Shown: in pieces, positions 53,416 to 61,445 of the stretch
Layout: every line of letters begins with the position of its first letter
Numbering within the stretch: position 1 is the stretch's first letter
Source: Streptomyces sp. Edi4
GTDB lineage: Bacteria > Actinomycetota > Actinomycetes > Streptomycetales > Streptomycetaceae
Direction: 5' to 3'
NCBI RefSeq assembly: GCF_040253615.1
Contig: NZ_JBEJGY010000004.1
Coordinates: forward strand, 6,696,001-6,760,000
DNA length: 64,000 nt
Made by a program: the position numbers and the translations under genes
Notes under the pieces: generated by a model
What the model was told of the DNA's origin: nothing
What the model saw: the letters and a program-made list of their open reading frames with translations, nothing else
Database searches by the model: none

Positions 53416-54075
53416 TCACGGGCTCTCGTTCCTCTCCGACGTGGGCTCGAACGCGGCCCCTGGTTCTACGACGGGGGCACTGCTCTCGGTCACGATCCGC
53501 TCCGGGTCGGGAGCCGGAAGCGCGAAGAAACGGGTCAGCACGGTCCGCGCCCCGGCCGGGACCTCGTCGCCGGTGCGCTTGAAGCGGTTGATCAGGGCGA
53601 TGTACTCCTCGAAGAAGGAGCGCAGTTCGTCAAGGGTCAGCTGCATCGAGCCCCGCGAGTAGAGGAAGGCGTCGGCCCACTCCGCGAGATCGTCACTCTG
53701 TCGCCGTAGCTGCTCGAACAACTCGACGTCCGCCGCATAGGCGCGGCGGTTCATCTCGTCGATGACGGGCCGGATCTCCGCACTCTGCCGGCTCCGCTCG
53801 GGAAACCGCAGATCGACGGGCGCTACGCGCCACCACCGTTCCCGCCCATGCGCCTGCGCGTCCTTGGGAACCTCCTCGATGAACCCGTACCGCGCCAGCT
53901 CGCGCAGGTGGTAGCTGGTCGCGCCGGTGTTGAGGTCGAGTTCCCGCGCGAGCATCGCCGACGTGGCCGAGCCGAGCAGCGAGAGCTGTTGGAAGATCTG
54001 ATACCGCCGTGGATGGCTCAGTGTCTTCAGTGCCGCCAGATCGGCGATCTCTCTCAGTCTGGGTTCTCCTGGCAT
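53416..54075 (-). CDS. ArsR-type winged-helix regulator of the ABC operon
   Basis: This 219-residue protein has an N-terminal ArsR-like winged helix (LKTLSHPRRYQIFQQLSLLGSATSAMLARELDLNTGATSYHLRELARYGFIEEV; recognition helix around TGATSYHLREL). A helical C-terminal domain follows that may bind a ligand or mediate dimerisation. There are no Cys residues for metal sensing, so it is not an arsenic-type sensor. It is the first gene of the operon, and a cluster of TGTGCA-type inverted repeats lies just upstream, consistent with self-regulation. It would control export by the ABC transporter. Confidence 0.85.
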   Translation of the reverse strand: MPGEPRLREIADLAALKTLSHPRRYQIFQQLSLLGSATSAMLARELDLNTGATSYHLRELARYGFIEEVPKDAQAHGRERWWRVAPVDLRFPERSRQSAEIRPVIDEMNRRAYAADVELFEQLRRQSDDLAEWADAFLYSRGSMQLTLDELRSFFEEYIALINRFKRTGDEVPAGARTVLTRFFALPAPDPERIVTESSAPVVEPGAAFEPTSERNESP

Positions 54076-54078
54076 CCA

Positions 54079-54110
54079 TGCACAATTTCATGTGCACAGC
54101 ATTTTGTGCA
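54079..54110 (-). promoter_or_regulatory. Inverted-repeat operator over the ABC-operon promoter
   Basis: TGCACAA (54079-54085) and TTGTGCA (54104-54110) form an inverted repeat, and a central palindrome TGTGCACA (54091-54098) sits between them. All three share TG(T)GCA. They lie 4-35 bases upstream of the regulator ATG (54075). On the minus strand the outer arm also reads as a -35-like TTGCAC. This is the likely binding site of the ArsR-type protein. Confidence 0.6.
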
Positions 54111-54146
54111 ATCCGGTCAGAGGGCTCGAGTGGGTGGTGCTCCACA

Positions 54147-54299
54147 ACTTTGGTCGTGTCGGCCCGGCTGCTCGCGGCGGGCAGGCCGCACCAAGTGCTG
54201 CCGCTACCGGGGGTGGGGCACACCCTGACCGGGGAGGGCGTCGCGGACGCGCTGCTCCGGCACGAACTGGGCTTTCTGCGCGGCTCGTTGGGGGCTTGA
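54147..54299 (+). pseudogene. C-terminal fragment of an S9-family peptidase
   Basis: The plus-strand frame ending at TGA 54297-54299 encodes about 50 residues, TLVVSARLLAAGRPHQVLPLPGVGHT then LLRHELGFLRGSLGA. This matches the end of prolyl-oligopeptidase-type S9 hydrolases (typically LSSALLAAGRPH-VLPL-GVTH, with the catalytic His in GVGH). There is no start codon and nothing upstream continues it: the ABC operon control region begins about 40 bases to the left. It is a remnant cut by the arrival of that block or by a deletion. Confidence 0.65.
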
Positions 54300-54379
54300 G
54301 CGGACGGCCGGGGTCCGGTGCGCGGGCCGCACCGGACCACTCCCTCAGGACTGGGGCCTGCCCGGGCCGGACCACGGCC

Positions 54380-56095
54380 TCAGGGCTGGGGCCGCCCCGA
54401 ACCGTCGTCCTCCGTACGGGACTTGGCGGCGCGGCGCAGCCGGGGGTGCAGGGCCGGGCCCTGCTCGGTGATCGCGTCGCCGACCATCGCCCGCACCGCG
54501 TCCCGCAGCCCGTGCAGGGCGCCGTGGCGCGAGGGCCCCGCGCCCGGGTCCTCACGCAACTCCTTCACCAGCGACCAGCACAGGCCGAGCATCACCAGGA
54601 CGAAGGGGAGCGCGACCAAGATCGTCGCCGTCTGGAGGGACTTGAGGCCGCCCGCGACCAGCAGCACCGCCGCGACCGCCGCCATCAGGACGCCCCACAT
54701 CACCACGAGCCACGTCGGCGGGTGCAGCGAGCCCCGGCTGGTGAGCGAGCCCATCACCAGGGACGCCGAGTCCGCGCTGGTGACGAAGTAGGTCATCACC
54801 AGGGCCATCGCGATGTACGAGGTGACGGTGCCGATGGGCAGCGCGTCCAGCATCCCGAACAGCGAGGCCTCCGCGCCGTCCTTGACCGCCCCCGCGAGAT
54901 CGGCGGCGCCGGTGGCTTCGAGCCGGATCGCCGTGCCGCCCATGACGCAGAACCAGATGATGGTGGCGCCGCTGGGCACGAGCAGCACGCCGATCAGGAA
55001 CTCGCGGATCGTGCGGCCGCGCGAGATGCGGGCGATGAAGGTGCCGACGAATGGCGCCCAGGACAGCCACCACGCCCAGTAGAAGATCGTCCAGGCCCCG
55101 AGCCACGTCCGGTCGGTGAAGGCGCCGGTGCGGCTGGCCATGGGGATCAGGTCGTGCAGATAGCCGCCGATCGAGGCCGGGATCGTATCCAGGACGTAGA
55201 CGGTGGGGCCGAGCAGGAAGACGAAGAGCATCAGCACCGCCGCGAGCACGATGTTGATGGTGGACAGCCACTTCACGCCCTTGTGCAGGCCGGAGAAGGC
55301 GGACAGCACGAAGGCCGCCGAGAGCGAGGCGATGATGACCAGCTGGGTCGTCCGGGAGTTGCTGACGCCGGAGGTGATGTCCAGTCCCTCCGCGACCTGG
55401 AGCGCGCCGAGGCCGAGGCTCGTGGCGGTGCCGAAGACGGTGGCGAAGACGGCCAGCAGGTCGATGCACTTGCCCGGCGCGCCGTCCGCGCGCCGGGCGC
55501 CGATGAGCGGCACGAAGGCGGAGGAGAGCCGGTTGCCGCGCTGCTTGCGAAAGCCCGCGTACGCGAGCGCCAGGCCCGAGATGCCGTAGATCGCCCAGGG
55601 GGTGAGCGTCCAGTGGAAGAAGGAGTACTCGAGGGCCGTGCGGGCGGCGTCGCCCGTACCGGGACGCGCGCCGGTGGCCGGGGGCGGACTGAGGAAGTGC
55701 GTGAGGGGTTCGCCCACGCCGTAGAACATCAGGCCGATGCCCATGCCGGCGCTGAACATCATCGCGATCCAGGCCAGATTGGTGAACTCCGGCTCGGAGT
55801 CGTCGGCGCCCAGCCTGATCCGTCCGTACCGGCTGATCGCGAGCACCAGGCACAGCACGAGGAACGTGTCGGCGGCGACCACGAAGAGCCAGGCGAAGTT
55901 GTCCAGGACCCAGGCCAGCGCGGTCGAGGAGGCACTGTCGAAGGAGCTCTTGCCGAGGGCCGCCCAGGCGACCACCGCCGCCACCGCGAGCACACCGACG
56001 GCGATCACGGTGCGGTCGGGGGAGGGGGCGGGCTCGTCGGGCGGGCCGTCCGGCGCGGTGCCGGAGCCAGAATGATCGATCGGATCCCTCTTCAT
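54380..56095 (-). CDS. BCCT-family betaine/choline/carnitine transporter
   Basis: This 571-residue integral membrane protein has about 12 hydrophobic segments and the BCCT hallmarks: GMGIGLMFYGVGEPLTHF, the aromatic substrate box YWAWWLSWAPFVGTFIARISRGRTIREF, and VTSADSASLVMGSLT. It should import glycine betaine, choline or a related quaternary amine by Na+ or H+ symport. An Asp/Pro-rich N-terminus and an Arg-rich C-terminal tail of about 40 residues flank the core; such tails often sense osmolarity. ATG 56095 is used. It is divergent from the glycerate kinase gene with 141 bases between, which hold inverted repeats. Confidence 0.9.
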   Translation of the reverse strand: MKRDPIDHSGSGTAPDGPPDEPAPSPDRTVIAVGVLAVAAVVAWAALGKSSFDSASSTALAWVLDNFAWLFVVAADTFLVLCLVLAISRYGRIRLGADDSEPEFTNLAWIAMMFSAGMGIGLMFYGVGEPLTHFLSPPPATGARPGTGDAARTALEYSFFHWTLTPWAIYGISGLALAYAGFRKQRGNRLSSAFVPLIGARRADGAPGKCIDLLAVFATVFGTATSLGLGALQVAEGLDITSGVSNSRTTQLVIIASLSAAFVLSAFSGLHKGVKWLSTINIVLAAVLMLFVFLLGPTVYVLDTIPASIGGYLHDLIPMASRTGAFTDRTWLGAWTIFYWAWWLSWAPFVGTFIARISRGRTIREFLIGVLLVPSGATIIWFCVMGGTAIRLEATGAADLAGAVKDGAEASLFGMLDALPIGTVTSYIAMALVMTYFVTSADSASLVMGSLTSRGSLHPPTWLVVMWGVLMAAVAAVLLVAGGLKSLQTATILVALPFVLVMLGLCWSLVKELREDPGAGPSRHGALHGLRDAVRAMVGDAITEQGPALHPRLRRAAKSRTEDDGSGRPQP

Positions 56096-56099
56096 GACG

Positions 56100-56135
56100 C
56101 CCCACTATGGTGGGGAAAGTACGCACTTTGTGGGG
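56100..56135. promoter_or_regulatory. Inverted repeats between the BCCT and glycerate kinase genes
   Basis: CCCCAC-TATG-GTGGGG (56100-56115) is followed by AAAGT-ACGC-ACTTT (56116-56129) and a second GTGGGG (56130-56135). The sites begin 5 bases upstream of the BCCT start codon, so a bound protein would affect that promoter first. No regulator gene is adjacent. Confidence 0.45.
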
Positions 56136-56236
56136 TGGCGCGCCGCCTGCGGGCACGGTCGGCTATGGGCAGGCGCACTCCGGACGGATAGGGTCTGAAG
56201 CGGCGCGACTGCCTGTTCGAAAGCAAGGGATGGCAA

Positions 56237-57391
56237 GTGACGGACGGCGCAGTTTTGGAGACCGCCCGCGTACTCGTGGCGGCGGACAAGTTCAAGGGCT
56301 CGCTCACGGCCGTACAGGTCGCGGAGCGGGTGACGGCCGGGCTGCGGCGGGTCGTCCCGGATCTGCGGGTGGACACCCTGCCGGTCGCCGATGGCGGTGA
56401 CGGCACGGTGGCGGCCGCGGTGGCGGCCGGATTCGAGCGCCGTGAGGCGCTGGTCACCGGGCCGCTCGGCACGCCGGTGACCGCCGCGTACGCGGTGCGC
56501 GACGGGGTGGCCGTGGTGGAGATGGCGGAGGCCTCCGGGCTCCAGCACCTCCCCGAGGGCGTCTTCGCGGCGCTGACCGCCACCACTTACGGCTCGGGCG
56601 AACTGCTGCGCGCCGCGCTCGACGCGGGCGCGCGGACCATCGTCTTCGGCGTCGGCGGCAGCGCGACGACGGACGGTGGCGCCGGCATGCTGGCCGCGCT
56701 CGGCGCCCGCTTCCTGAACGCGGCGGGCGCTCCCGTCGGCCCCGGCGGCGGCGCCCTCGCCGACCTTGCCACGGCCGACTTCTCGGGCCTCGACCCGCGC
56801 TTCACGGACGTGGAACTCGTCCTCGCCAGCGATGTCGACAATCCGCTGACCGGTCCCAAGGGCGCCCCCGCTGTCTACGGTCCGCAAAAGGGTGCCTCGC
56901 CCGACGACGTGGCGGCCCTGGACGCGGCCCTGGCCCACTACGCCAAGGTCCTCGAAGCCGCCCTCGGCGCGAAGGCGGCCGAAGCCGCGCTCGCTCCGGG
57001 CGCCGGCGCGGCCGGCGGCATCGGGTACGGCGCGCTGGTGGCCCTGGACGCCGTCTTCCGCCCGGGCATCGAGGTCATGCTCGACGTGCTCGGCTTCGGG
57101 CCCGCGCTGGCCGGGGCCACCCTGGTCATCACCGGTGAGGGCTCGCTGGACGAGCAGACCCTGCACGGCAAGGCTCCGGCGGGTGTCGCGGCGGCGGCCC
57201 GCGCGGCCGGCATCGAGGTCGTCGCGGTATGCGGCCGCCTCGCGCTCCAGCCCCGCCAGCTCGGCGAGGCCGGCATCCGCCGCGCCTACGCCCTGACCGA
57301 CCTCGAACCCGACCCGGCCCGCTGCATGGCCGAAGCGGGCCCGCTCCTTGAGCGCGTCGCCCAGAACATCGCGGGCGACTTCCTGCGGTAG
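56237..57391 (+). CDS. glxK: Glycerate kinase (GlxK/GarK type)
   Basis: The 384-residue enzyme phosphorylates D-glycerate to 2- or 3-phosphoglycerate. Its motifs are the opening ADKFKGSLTAVQVAERV, the ADGGDGTVAA loop, FGVGGSATTDGGAGMLAALGARF, the SDVDNPLTGPKGAPAVYGPQKGA segment and GSLDEQTLHGKAPAGVA, all typical of the class II kinases. GTG 56237 is preceded by AAGGGA at 6 bases. It stands alone, divergent from the BCCT gene, and ends in a terminator hairpin. Confidence 0.92.
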   Translation: MTDGAVLETARVLVAADKFKGSLTAVQVAERVTAGLRRVVPDLRVDTLPVADGGDGTVAAAVAAGFERREALVTGPLGTPVTAAYAVRDGVAVVEMAEASGLQHLPEGVFAALTATTYGSGELLRAALDAGARTIVFGVGGSATTDGGAGMLAALGARFLNAAGAPVGPGGGALADLATADFSGLDPRFTDVELVLASDVDNPLTGPKGAPAVYGPQKGASPDDVAALDAALAHYAKVLEAALGAKAAEAALAPGAGAAGGIGYGALVALDAVFRPGIEVMLDVLGFGPALAGATLVITGEGSLDEQTLHGKAPAGVAAAARAAGIEVVAVCGRLALQPRQLGEAGIRRAYALTDLEPDPARCMAEAGPLLERVAQNIAGDFLR

Positions 57392-57444
57392 CCCGCCTGC
57401 GCGATCATCGGCGCCCCCCTGGGCCCCCGGCCGCCACGAACCCC

Positions 57445-57477
57445 ACGGCCCCCCTTGCACCGCGCGAGGGGGGCCGT
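57445..57477. terminator. Terminator hairpin after the glycerate kinase gene
   Basis: ACGGCCCCCCT (57445-57455) pairs perfectly with AGGGGGGCCGT (57467-57477) across an 11-base loop, 53 bases after the stop codon. The following bases are TGTGTCGTTCC. Confidence 0.7.
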
Positions 57478-57602
57478 TGTGTCGTTCCCTGGATGCGGGG
57501 CCGGTCGAACGGAGGCCGACGCCGTCCAGGCGGCCGCCCCGCGCCCGAGCGGCCCGTCGGCCACCCTCGCCGTACCACCGCACTGCATCCTCTCCACGCC
57601 AT

Positions 57603-57622
57603 ATGAGACACTAGTGTCTCAT
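57603..57622. promoter_or_regulatory. Perfect 20-bp palindrome upstream of the MFS gene
   Basis: ATGAGACACTAGTGTCTCAT is fully self-complementary and ends 18 bases before the MFS start codon. Perfect palindromes of this size with TGAGACA-type arms are typical TetR-family operators. The usual divergent tetR gene is absent here, so the regulator must be encoded elsewhere. Confidence 0.75.
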
Positions 57623-57640
57623 TCGATACTGGAGTGTTCC

Positions 57641-59161
57641 ATGACACCGCCCCTCGACCCACGGCGCTGGGTCGTCCTCGCGATCCTTTCCGGCAGCCTG
57701 CTGCTCATCGCGATGGACACCACGATCCTCAACGTCGCCTTTCCCTCGCTGGTCAGCGACCTTCAGCCCAGCTCCGTACAGCAGCTGTGGATCATCGATG
57801 TGTACGCGCTCGCGCTCTCCGGCCTCCTCGTGACGGCAGGCGCGCTCGGTGACCGGTGGGGCCGCAAGCGGCTGCTTCTCGCCGGCTTCGCGACCTTCGC
57901 CCTCGCGTCCCTGATCGCGGTGTCCGCCACCGAGGCCTGGCAGGTCATCGCGGCCCGCGCGCTGCTCGGGGTGGGCGGCGCGGCGATCATGCCGTCCACC
58001 CTGTCGATCCTGCGCGACGTCTTCACCGACGCCCGCGAACGCGCCCTGGCCTACGCCGTGTGGGCCGCCGTGTTCGGCGGCGGCATGGCGCTCGGCCCGG
58101 TGGTCGGCGGACTGCTCGTCGAGCGGAACGGCTGGCAGTCCGCGTTCCTGATCAACGTGCCGGTCGCCCTGGTGATCATCGCCTTCGGCGCGTGCCTGCT
58201 GCCCGAGTCACGGCAGCCCCGCGAGGGCCGCTGGGACTGGTGGGGCGTGGGTCAGTCCGTGGTCGGCATGCTCGCGCTCGCCGGCGGCATCAAGCAACTG
58301 GGCAAGGGCGGGCCCGCCGATCCCCTCGCATGGGTCCTGCTCGCGGTGGCGGCCCTCGCTCTCACGGTCTTCGTCCGTCGCCAGCTGCGCCTGGCCCAGC
58401 CGCTCTTCCACGTGCGGCTCTTCACGAACCGGTCGTTCAGCATCGCGGCCGCCTCGATCTTCCTCGGGATGATCGCGCTGGGTTCGGCGCTGTTCCTGGT
58501 CACGCAGTGGTTCCAGTACGGCCAGGGGTACAGCCCCCTGGAGGCCGGGACACGGCTGCTTCCGGCCCCGCTCGGCCTGGTCGTCACCTCGCTGGTGACC
58601 CCGGTCCTGATGCACCGCCTCCCGATCCGGCACGTCATCGGCGGCGGCCTGCTCCTGATGACCGCGGGCCTCGCGCTGCCGTGGCTCTTCCAGCAGTCCG
58701 GGCCGCTGGCCTACCCCGGTGTCGCCGTGGCGCTGGGTGTGCTCGGCTGCGGTGTCGGCGTGGCGACCACCGCCGCGTCCGTGACCCTGATGGCGTCCGC
58801 GCCCAAGGAGCACGTCAGCGGCGCGGCCGCCGTCGAGGAGACCTGTTACGAGCTGGGCGCGGCGATGGGCGTGGCCATCCTCGGCAGCGTCGCGGCGGCG
58901 CTGTACCGCACGCACCTGCCGCGGTTGGCGCTGGACGACGCGGCGACCGCGTCCGTACGCGACTCGGTGGGCGAGGCGGCCCACGTGGCCTCGTCGCTGG
59001 GCGGGCGGCCGGGCGCGCTGCTCCTTGAGCAGGCGTCGGCGGCCTTCACCTCGGGCATGACCCCGACGTTCCTCCTGGCGGCCGCCCTGCCGCTGGCCGC
59101 GGCGGTCCTGGCCTGGGCGAAGATCCCGGGCGACCTCCGCCCCACGGAAAACTCCCACTGA
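57641..59161 (+). CDS. MFS multidrug exporter, DHA2 (14-TM, EmrB/QacA) family
   Basis: This 506-residue transporter shows the DHA2 features: motif D1-like LLIAMDTTILNVAFPSL in TM1, WIIDVYALALSGLLVTAGALGDRWGRKR (motif A after TM2), ARALLGVGGAAIMPSTLSILRDVF (motif B), and motif C-like GGGMALGPVVGGLLV in TM5. The predicted 14 TM segments export toxic compounds by proton antiport. ATG 57641 has GGAG at 6 bases. A perfect palindromic operator lies upstream. The C-terminal region ATAASVTLMASAPKEHVSGAAAVEETCYELGAAMGVAILG is also typical of the family. Confidence 0.9.
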   Translation: MTPPLDPRRWVVLAILSGSLLLIAMDTTILNVAFPSLVSDLQPSSVQQLWIIDVYALALSGLLVTAGALGDRWGRKRLLLAGFATFALASLIAVSATEAWQVIAARALLGVGGAAIMPSTLSILRDVFTDARERALAYAVWAAVFGGGMALGPVVGGLLVERNGWQSAFLINVPVALVIIAFGACLLPESRQPREGRWDWWGVGQSVVGMLALAGGIKQLGKGGPADPLAWVLLAVAALALTVFVRRQLRLAQPLFHVRLFTNRSFSIAAASIFLGMIALGSALFLVTQWFQYGQGYSPLEAGTRLLPAPLGLVVTSLVTPVLMHRLPIRHVIGGGLLLMTAGLALPWLFQQSGPLAYPGVAVALGVLGCGVGVATTAASVTLMASAPKEHVSGAAAVEETCYELGAAMGVAILGSVAAALYRTHLPRLALDDAATASVRDSVGEAAHVASSLGGRPGALLLEQASAAFTSGMTPTFLLAAALPLAAAVLAWAKIPGDLRPTENSH

Positions 59162-59274
59162 CCCGGCGCGGGCGCCGAACCGGCCGAGCCCTGGGGGCTG
59201 CGCCCCAGAGACCCCTGAGGGGCCGCGCCCCAGCCCCCTGGAGGGCTACGCCCCTCCAACCCCGGGGGACCGCC

Positions 59275-59580
59275 CCCAGACCCCGTTCGCGCCTGAAGGG
59301 TGCTCGTCCCTCCAGGGGGACCCCCATGACGGGCTGAGGTTGCCGGTGCGGGCCGGCACCAGCCCTGCCAGGGGGGCGGGGAACCGCGCGAGAAGCGACC
59401 ACGGTCGGCAGGCCTAGGTCCCTGGGGCCCACCCCAGACCCCGTTCGGCCTGAACGGCGTCCTCTATCTCCCCCAAGGCCTTTAAGGGCCAGGGGCCCCC
59501 ATGACGGGCTGAGGTATGCCGGGTGGGCCGGCACCAGCCCCGCCAGGGGCGCGGGGAACTGCGCGGCAAGCGCCCGCGGT
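59275..59580. repeat. Two copies of a dispersed non-coding element and short tandem units
   Basis: A segment running CCCCAGACCCCGTTCG ... CCCCCATGACGGGCTGAGGT ... GGCCGGCACCAGCCC-GCCAGGGG-CGGGGAA occurs at about 59275-59395 and again at about 59434-59566. The end GGGGCGCGGGGAACTGCGCG is, from memory, a very common intergenic sequence in streptomycetes. Further on (59581-59690) short CGACGCC units repeat. The whole 59162-59706 interval appears free of genes. Confidence 0.65.
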
Positions 59581-59706
59581 CCGCACCCGACGCCCGCGCC
59601 CGCCCCCGTGAATCCGCCCGACGCCCGACGCCCCGCGCCCGCCCCCGCGAATCAATCCGACGCCCGACGCCCGACGCGACCAGCAACGCACCATCGGGGG
59701 ATCGCA

Positions 59707-59742
59707 AAAGGGGCCCCGGGTTCATCGACCCGGGGCCCCTTT
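59707..59742. terminator. 15-bp hairpin between the MFS gene and pssA
   Basis: AAAGGGGCCCCGGGT (59707-59721) and ACCCGGGGCCCCTTT (59728-59742) pair perfectly around a six-base loop. Flanking A and T runs on the two strands make it a classic bidirectional terminator. It lies 21 bases after the pssA stop (minus strand). Confidence 0.9.
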
Positions 59743-59763
59743 CGAGTCCAGCACCGTGCGGAG

Positions 59764-60618
59764 CTACGGCAGCTGCGCCGCCCGCGCCTCACGCCGGTTG
59801 CCGCGGAACGTGTTCACCCGCCGGGCCGTCGCGAAGAGGGGGATCGTGGCGGCCAGGACGATCTGGAGCGCGCAGCCGGTCTGGAGCAGCATCTGCCCGC
59901 CCGGCGCGTCGAACGCCCACGCCGCGAGCAGACCCATCGCCCCGATGATCCAGCTGAGCATCGCCACCGCGAGGACACCCCGGGGCTTGGGGTACTCCAC
60001 CCGGCTCACCATCAGCCAGGCGACCCCGATGACGGCGAGCAGCGTCGGCACGAACGGCAGCTCGAGCAGCACGATCGAGACCACCGTGAGCGCGCCGAAC
60101 GGGCTCGGCATGCCCTGGAACATGCCGTCCTTCATCGTCACGCAACTGAAGCGCGCCAGTCTCAGCACCACCGCGAGCAGCACGGTGATCGCCGCCACCG
60201 CCGCCACCCGCTGATGGGCGTCGTCGGCGACCATGCCGTACACGAGCACGAAGTAGGCCGGGGCGAGCCCGAAGCTGATCAGGTCCGAGAGGTTGTCCAG
60301 CTCGGCGCCCATCGGGGAGCTGCGCAGCTTGCGCGCGACCAGACCGTCACAGAGGTCGAAGATCGCGGCGAGCAGCATGAGGATCACGGCCGTCGCGGCG
60401 GAGTGCCGCGCCATGCCGGTCTCCTGGCTGCCGGACAGGTGCGGGATCAGGATGCCGGTGGTGGTGAAGTACACCGCCATGAACCCGCACGTGGCGTTGC
60501 CGAGGGTGAGGGTGTCCGCTATCGACAGGCGCAGTGACAGCGGCATTTCCTCGACGTCGTCCTCGGACTCCGCCTCGGGCACCCAGCCGGCCTGCGTCTC
60601 GGGATCAATCACGGTCAA
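59764..60618 (-). CDS. pssA: CDP-diacylglycerol-serine O-phosphatidyltransferase (phosphatidylserine synthase)
   Basis: The 284-residue membrane enzyme makes phosphatidylserine from CDP-diacylglycerol and serine. It has the CDP-alcohol phosphotransferase motif DGLVARKLRSSPMGAELDNLSD (the D-G-x2-A-R-x8-G-x3-D-x3-D pattern), preceded by LTLGNATCGFMAVYF, and about 6-8 membrane helices. The start is TTG 60618 or GTG 60612; either overlaps the end of psd. It is the second gene of the psd-pssA pair, and the product is decarboxylated by Psd. A strong terminator follows. Confidence 0.9.
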   Translation of the reverse strand: MTVIDPETQAGWVPEAESEDDVEEMPLSLRLSIADTLTLGNATCGFMAVYFTTTGILIPHLSGSQETGMARHSAATAVILMLLAAIFDLCDGLVARKLRSSPMGAELDNLSDLISFGLAPAYFVLVYGMVADDAHQRVAAVAAITVLLAVVLRLARFSCVTMKDGMFQGMPSPFGALTVVSIVLLELPFVPTLLAVIGVAWLMVSRVEYPKPRGVLAVAMLSWIIGAMGLLAAWAFDAPGGQMLLQTGCALQIVLAATIPLFATARRVNTFRGNRREARAAQLP

Positions 60619-61261
60619 TTCGAGTCACCCCCGCCGTGGTCGCCTGACCGACCTCGACCGCGACCTCGACACCCTCGGGGAGGTAGATGTCGACCCGCGA
60701 GCCGAAGCGGATGAGGCCGATGCGCTCGCCCTGCTCCACCTTGGTGCCCTGGGGGATGTACGGGACGATGCGCCGCGCGACCGCGCCGGCGATCTGCACC
60801 ATCTCGATGTCGCCGAGCTCGGTGTCGAAGTGCCAGACGACGCGCTCGTTGTTCTCGCTCTCCTTGTTGAACGCCGGAACGTAGCCACCGGGGATGTGCT
60901 CCACCGAGGTCACCGTGCCCGCGAGGGGCGCGCGGTTGACGTGGACGTTCAACGGGCTCATGAAGATCGCGACGCGCGTACGCCCGTCCTTCCACGGCAT
61001 GATGCTCTGCACCACACCGTCGGCGGGGGAGATGACCCGCCCCTGCGTGATCTCACGCTCGGGGTCGCGGAAGAACCACAGCATGCCCGCCGCCAGTGCG
61101 GTGGTGGGCACGGCCACGATCGCGGCGCCCTTGGAGTGGCGGGATCGGGCCAGGCTGAGGGCTGCGGTGGCGACGGTCGGCAGAAGCCACGGCGATGCTC
61201 CGCGAGCAAGGCGTCCCTTGAGGAAGCCGTCGCGTGGTGCAGAGGTTTGGCTGTGGGGCAT
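60605..61261 (-). CDS. psd: Phosphatidylserine decarboxylase (short type)
   Basis: The 218-residue enzyme makes phosphatidylethanolamine. It is of the short, archaeal-like type: a membrane helix near the N-terminus (about 35-70), GRVISPADGVVQSI (Asp), IFMSPLNVHVNRAPLAG (His), and the self-cleavage site RFGSRVDIYLP, where Ser would become the pyruvoyl group. GAAGGTC lies 5 bases upstream of ATG 61261. Its last 14 bases overlap the start of pssA, so the two enzymes of one pathway are translated together. Confidence 0.9.
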   Translation of the reverse strand: MPHSQTSAPRDGFLKGRLARGASPWLLPTVATAALSLARSRHSKGAAIVAVPTTALAAGMLWFFRDPEREITQGRVISPADGVVQSIMPWKDGRTRVAIFMSPLNVHVNRAPLAGTVTSVEHIPGGYVPAFNKESENNERVVWHFDTELGDIEMVQIAGAVARRIVPYIPQGTKVEQGERIGLIRFGSRVDIYLPEGVEVAVEVGQATTAGVTRIDRD

Positions 61262-61445
61262 GGATGACCTTCGTAGCGGATGATGCCGCGCTGGCAACGG
61301 GGGACGGCGGCAGGTTTACCGGCGATGGTATCGGTTGCGAGCCGCAACTGGGCAAGCCAGAAGCCGAGTCGGTCGGCCGGAAGCGCTCAGAAAACGCCTA
61401 CGGGGTGTGATGTTCTTCGCGGCCGAACCGACTCAAAAGCGACAA

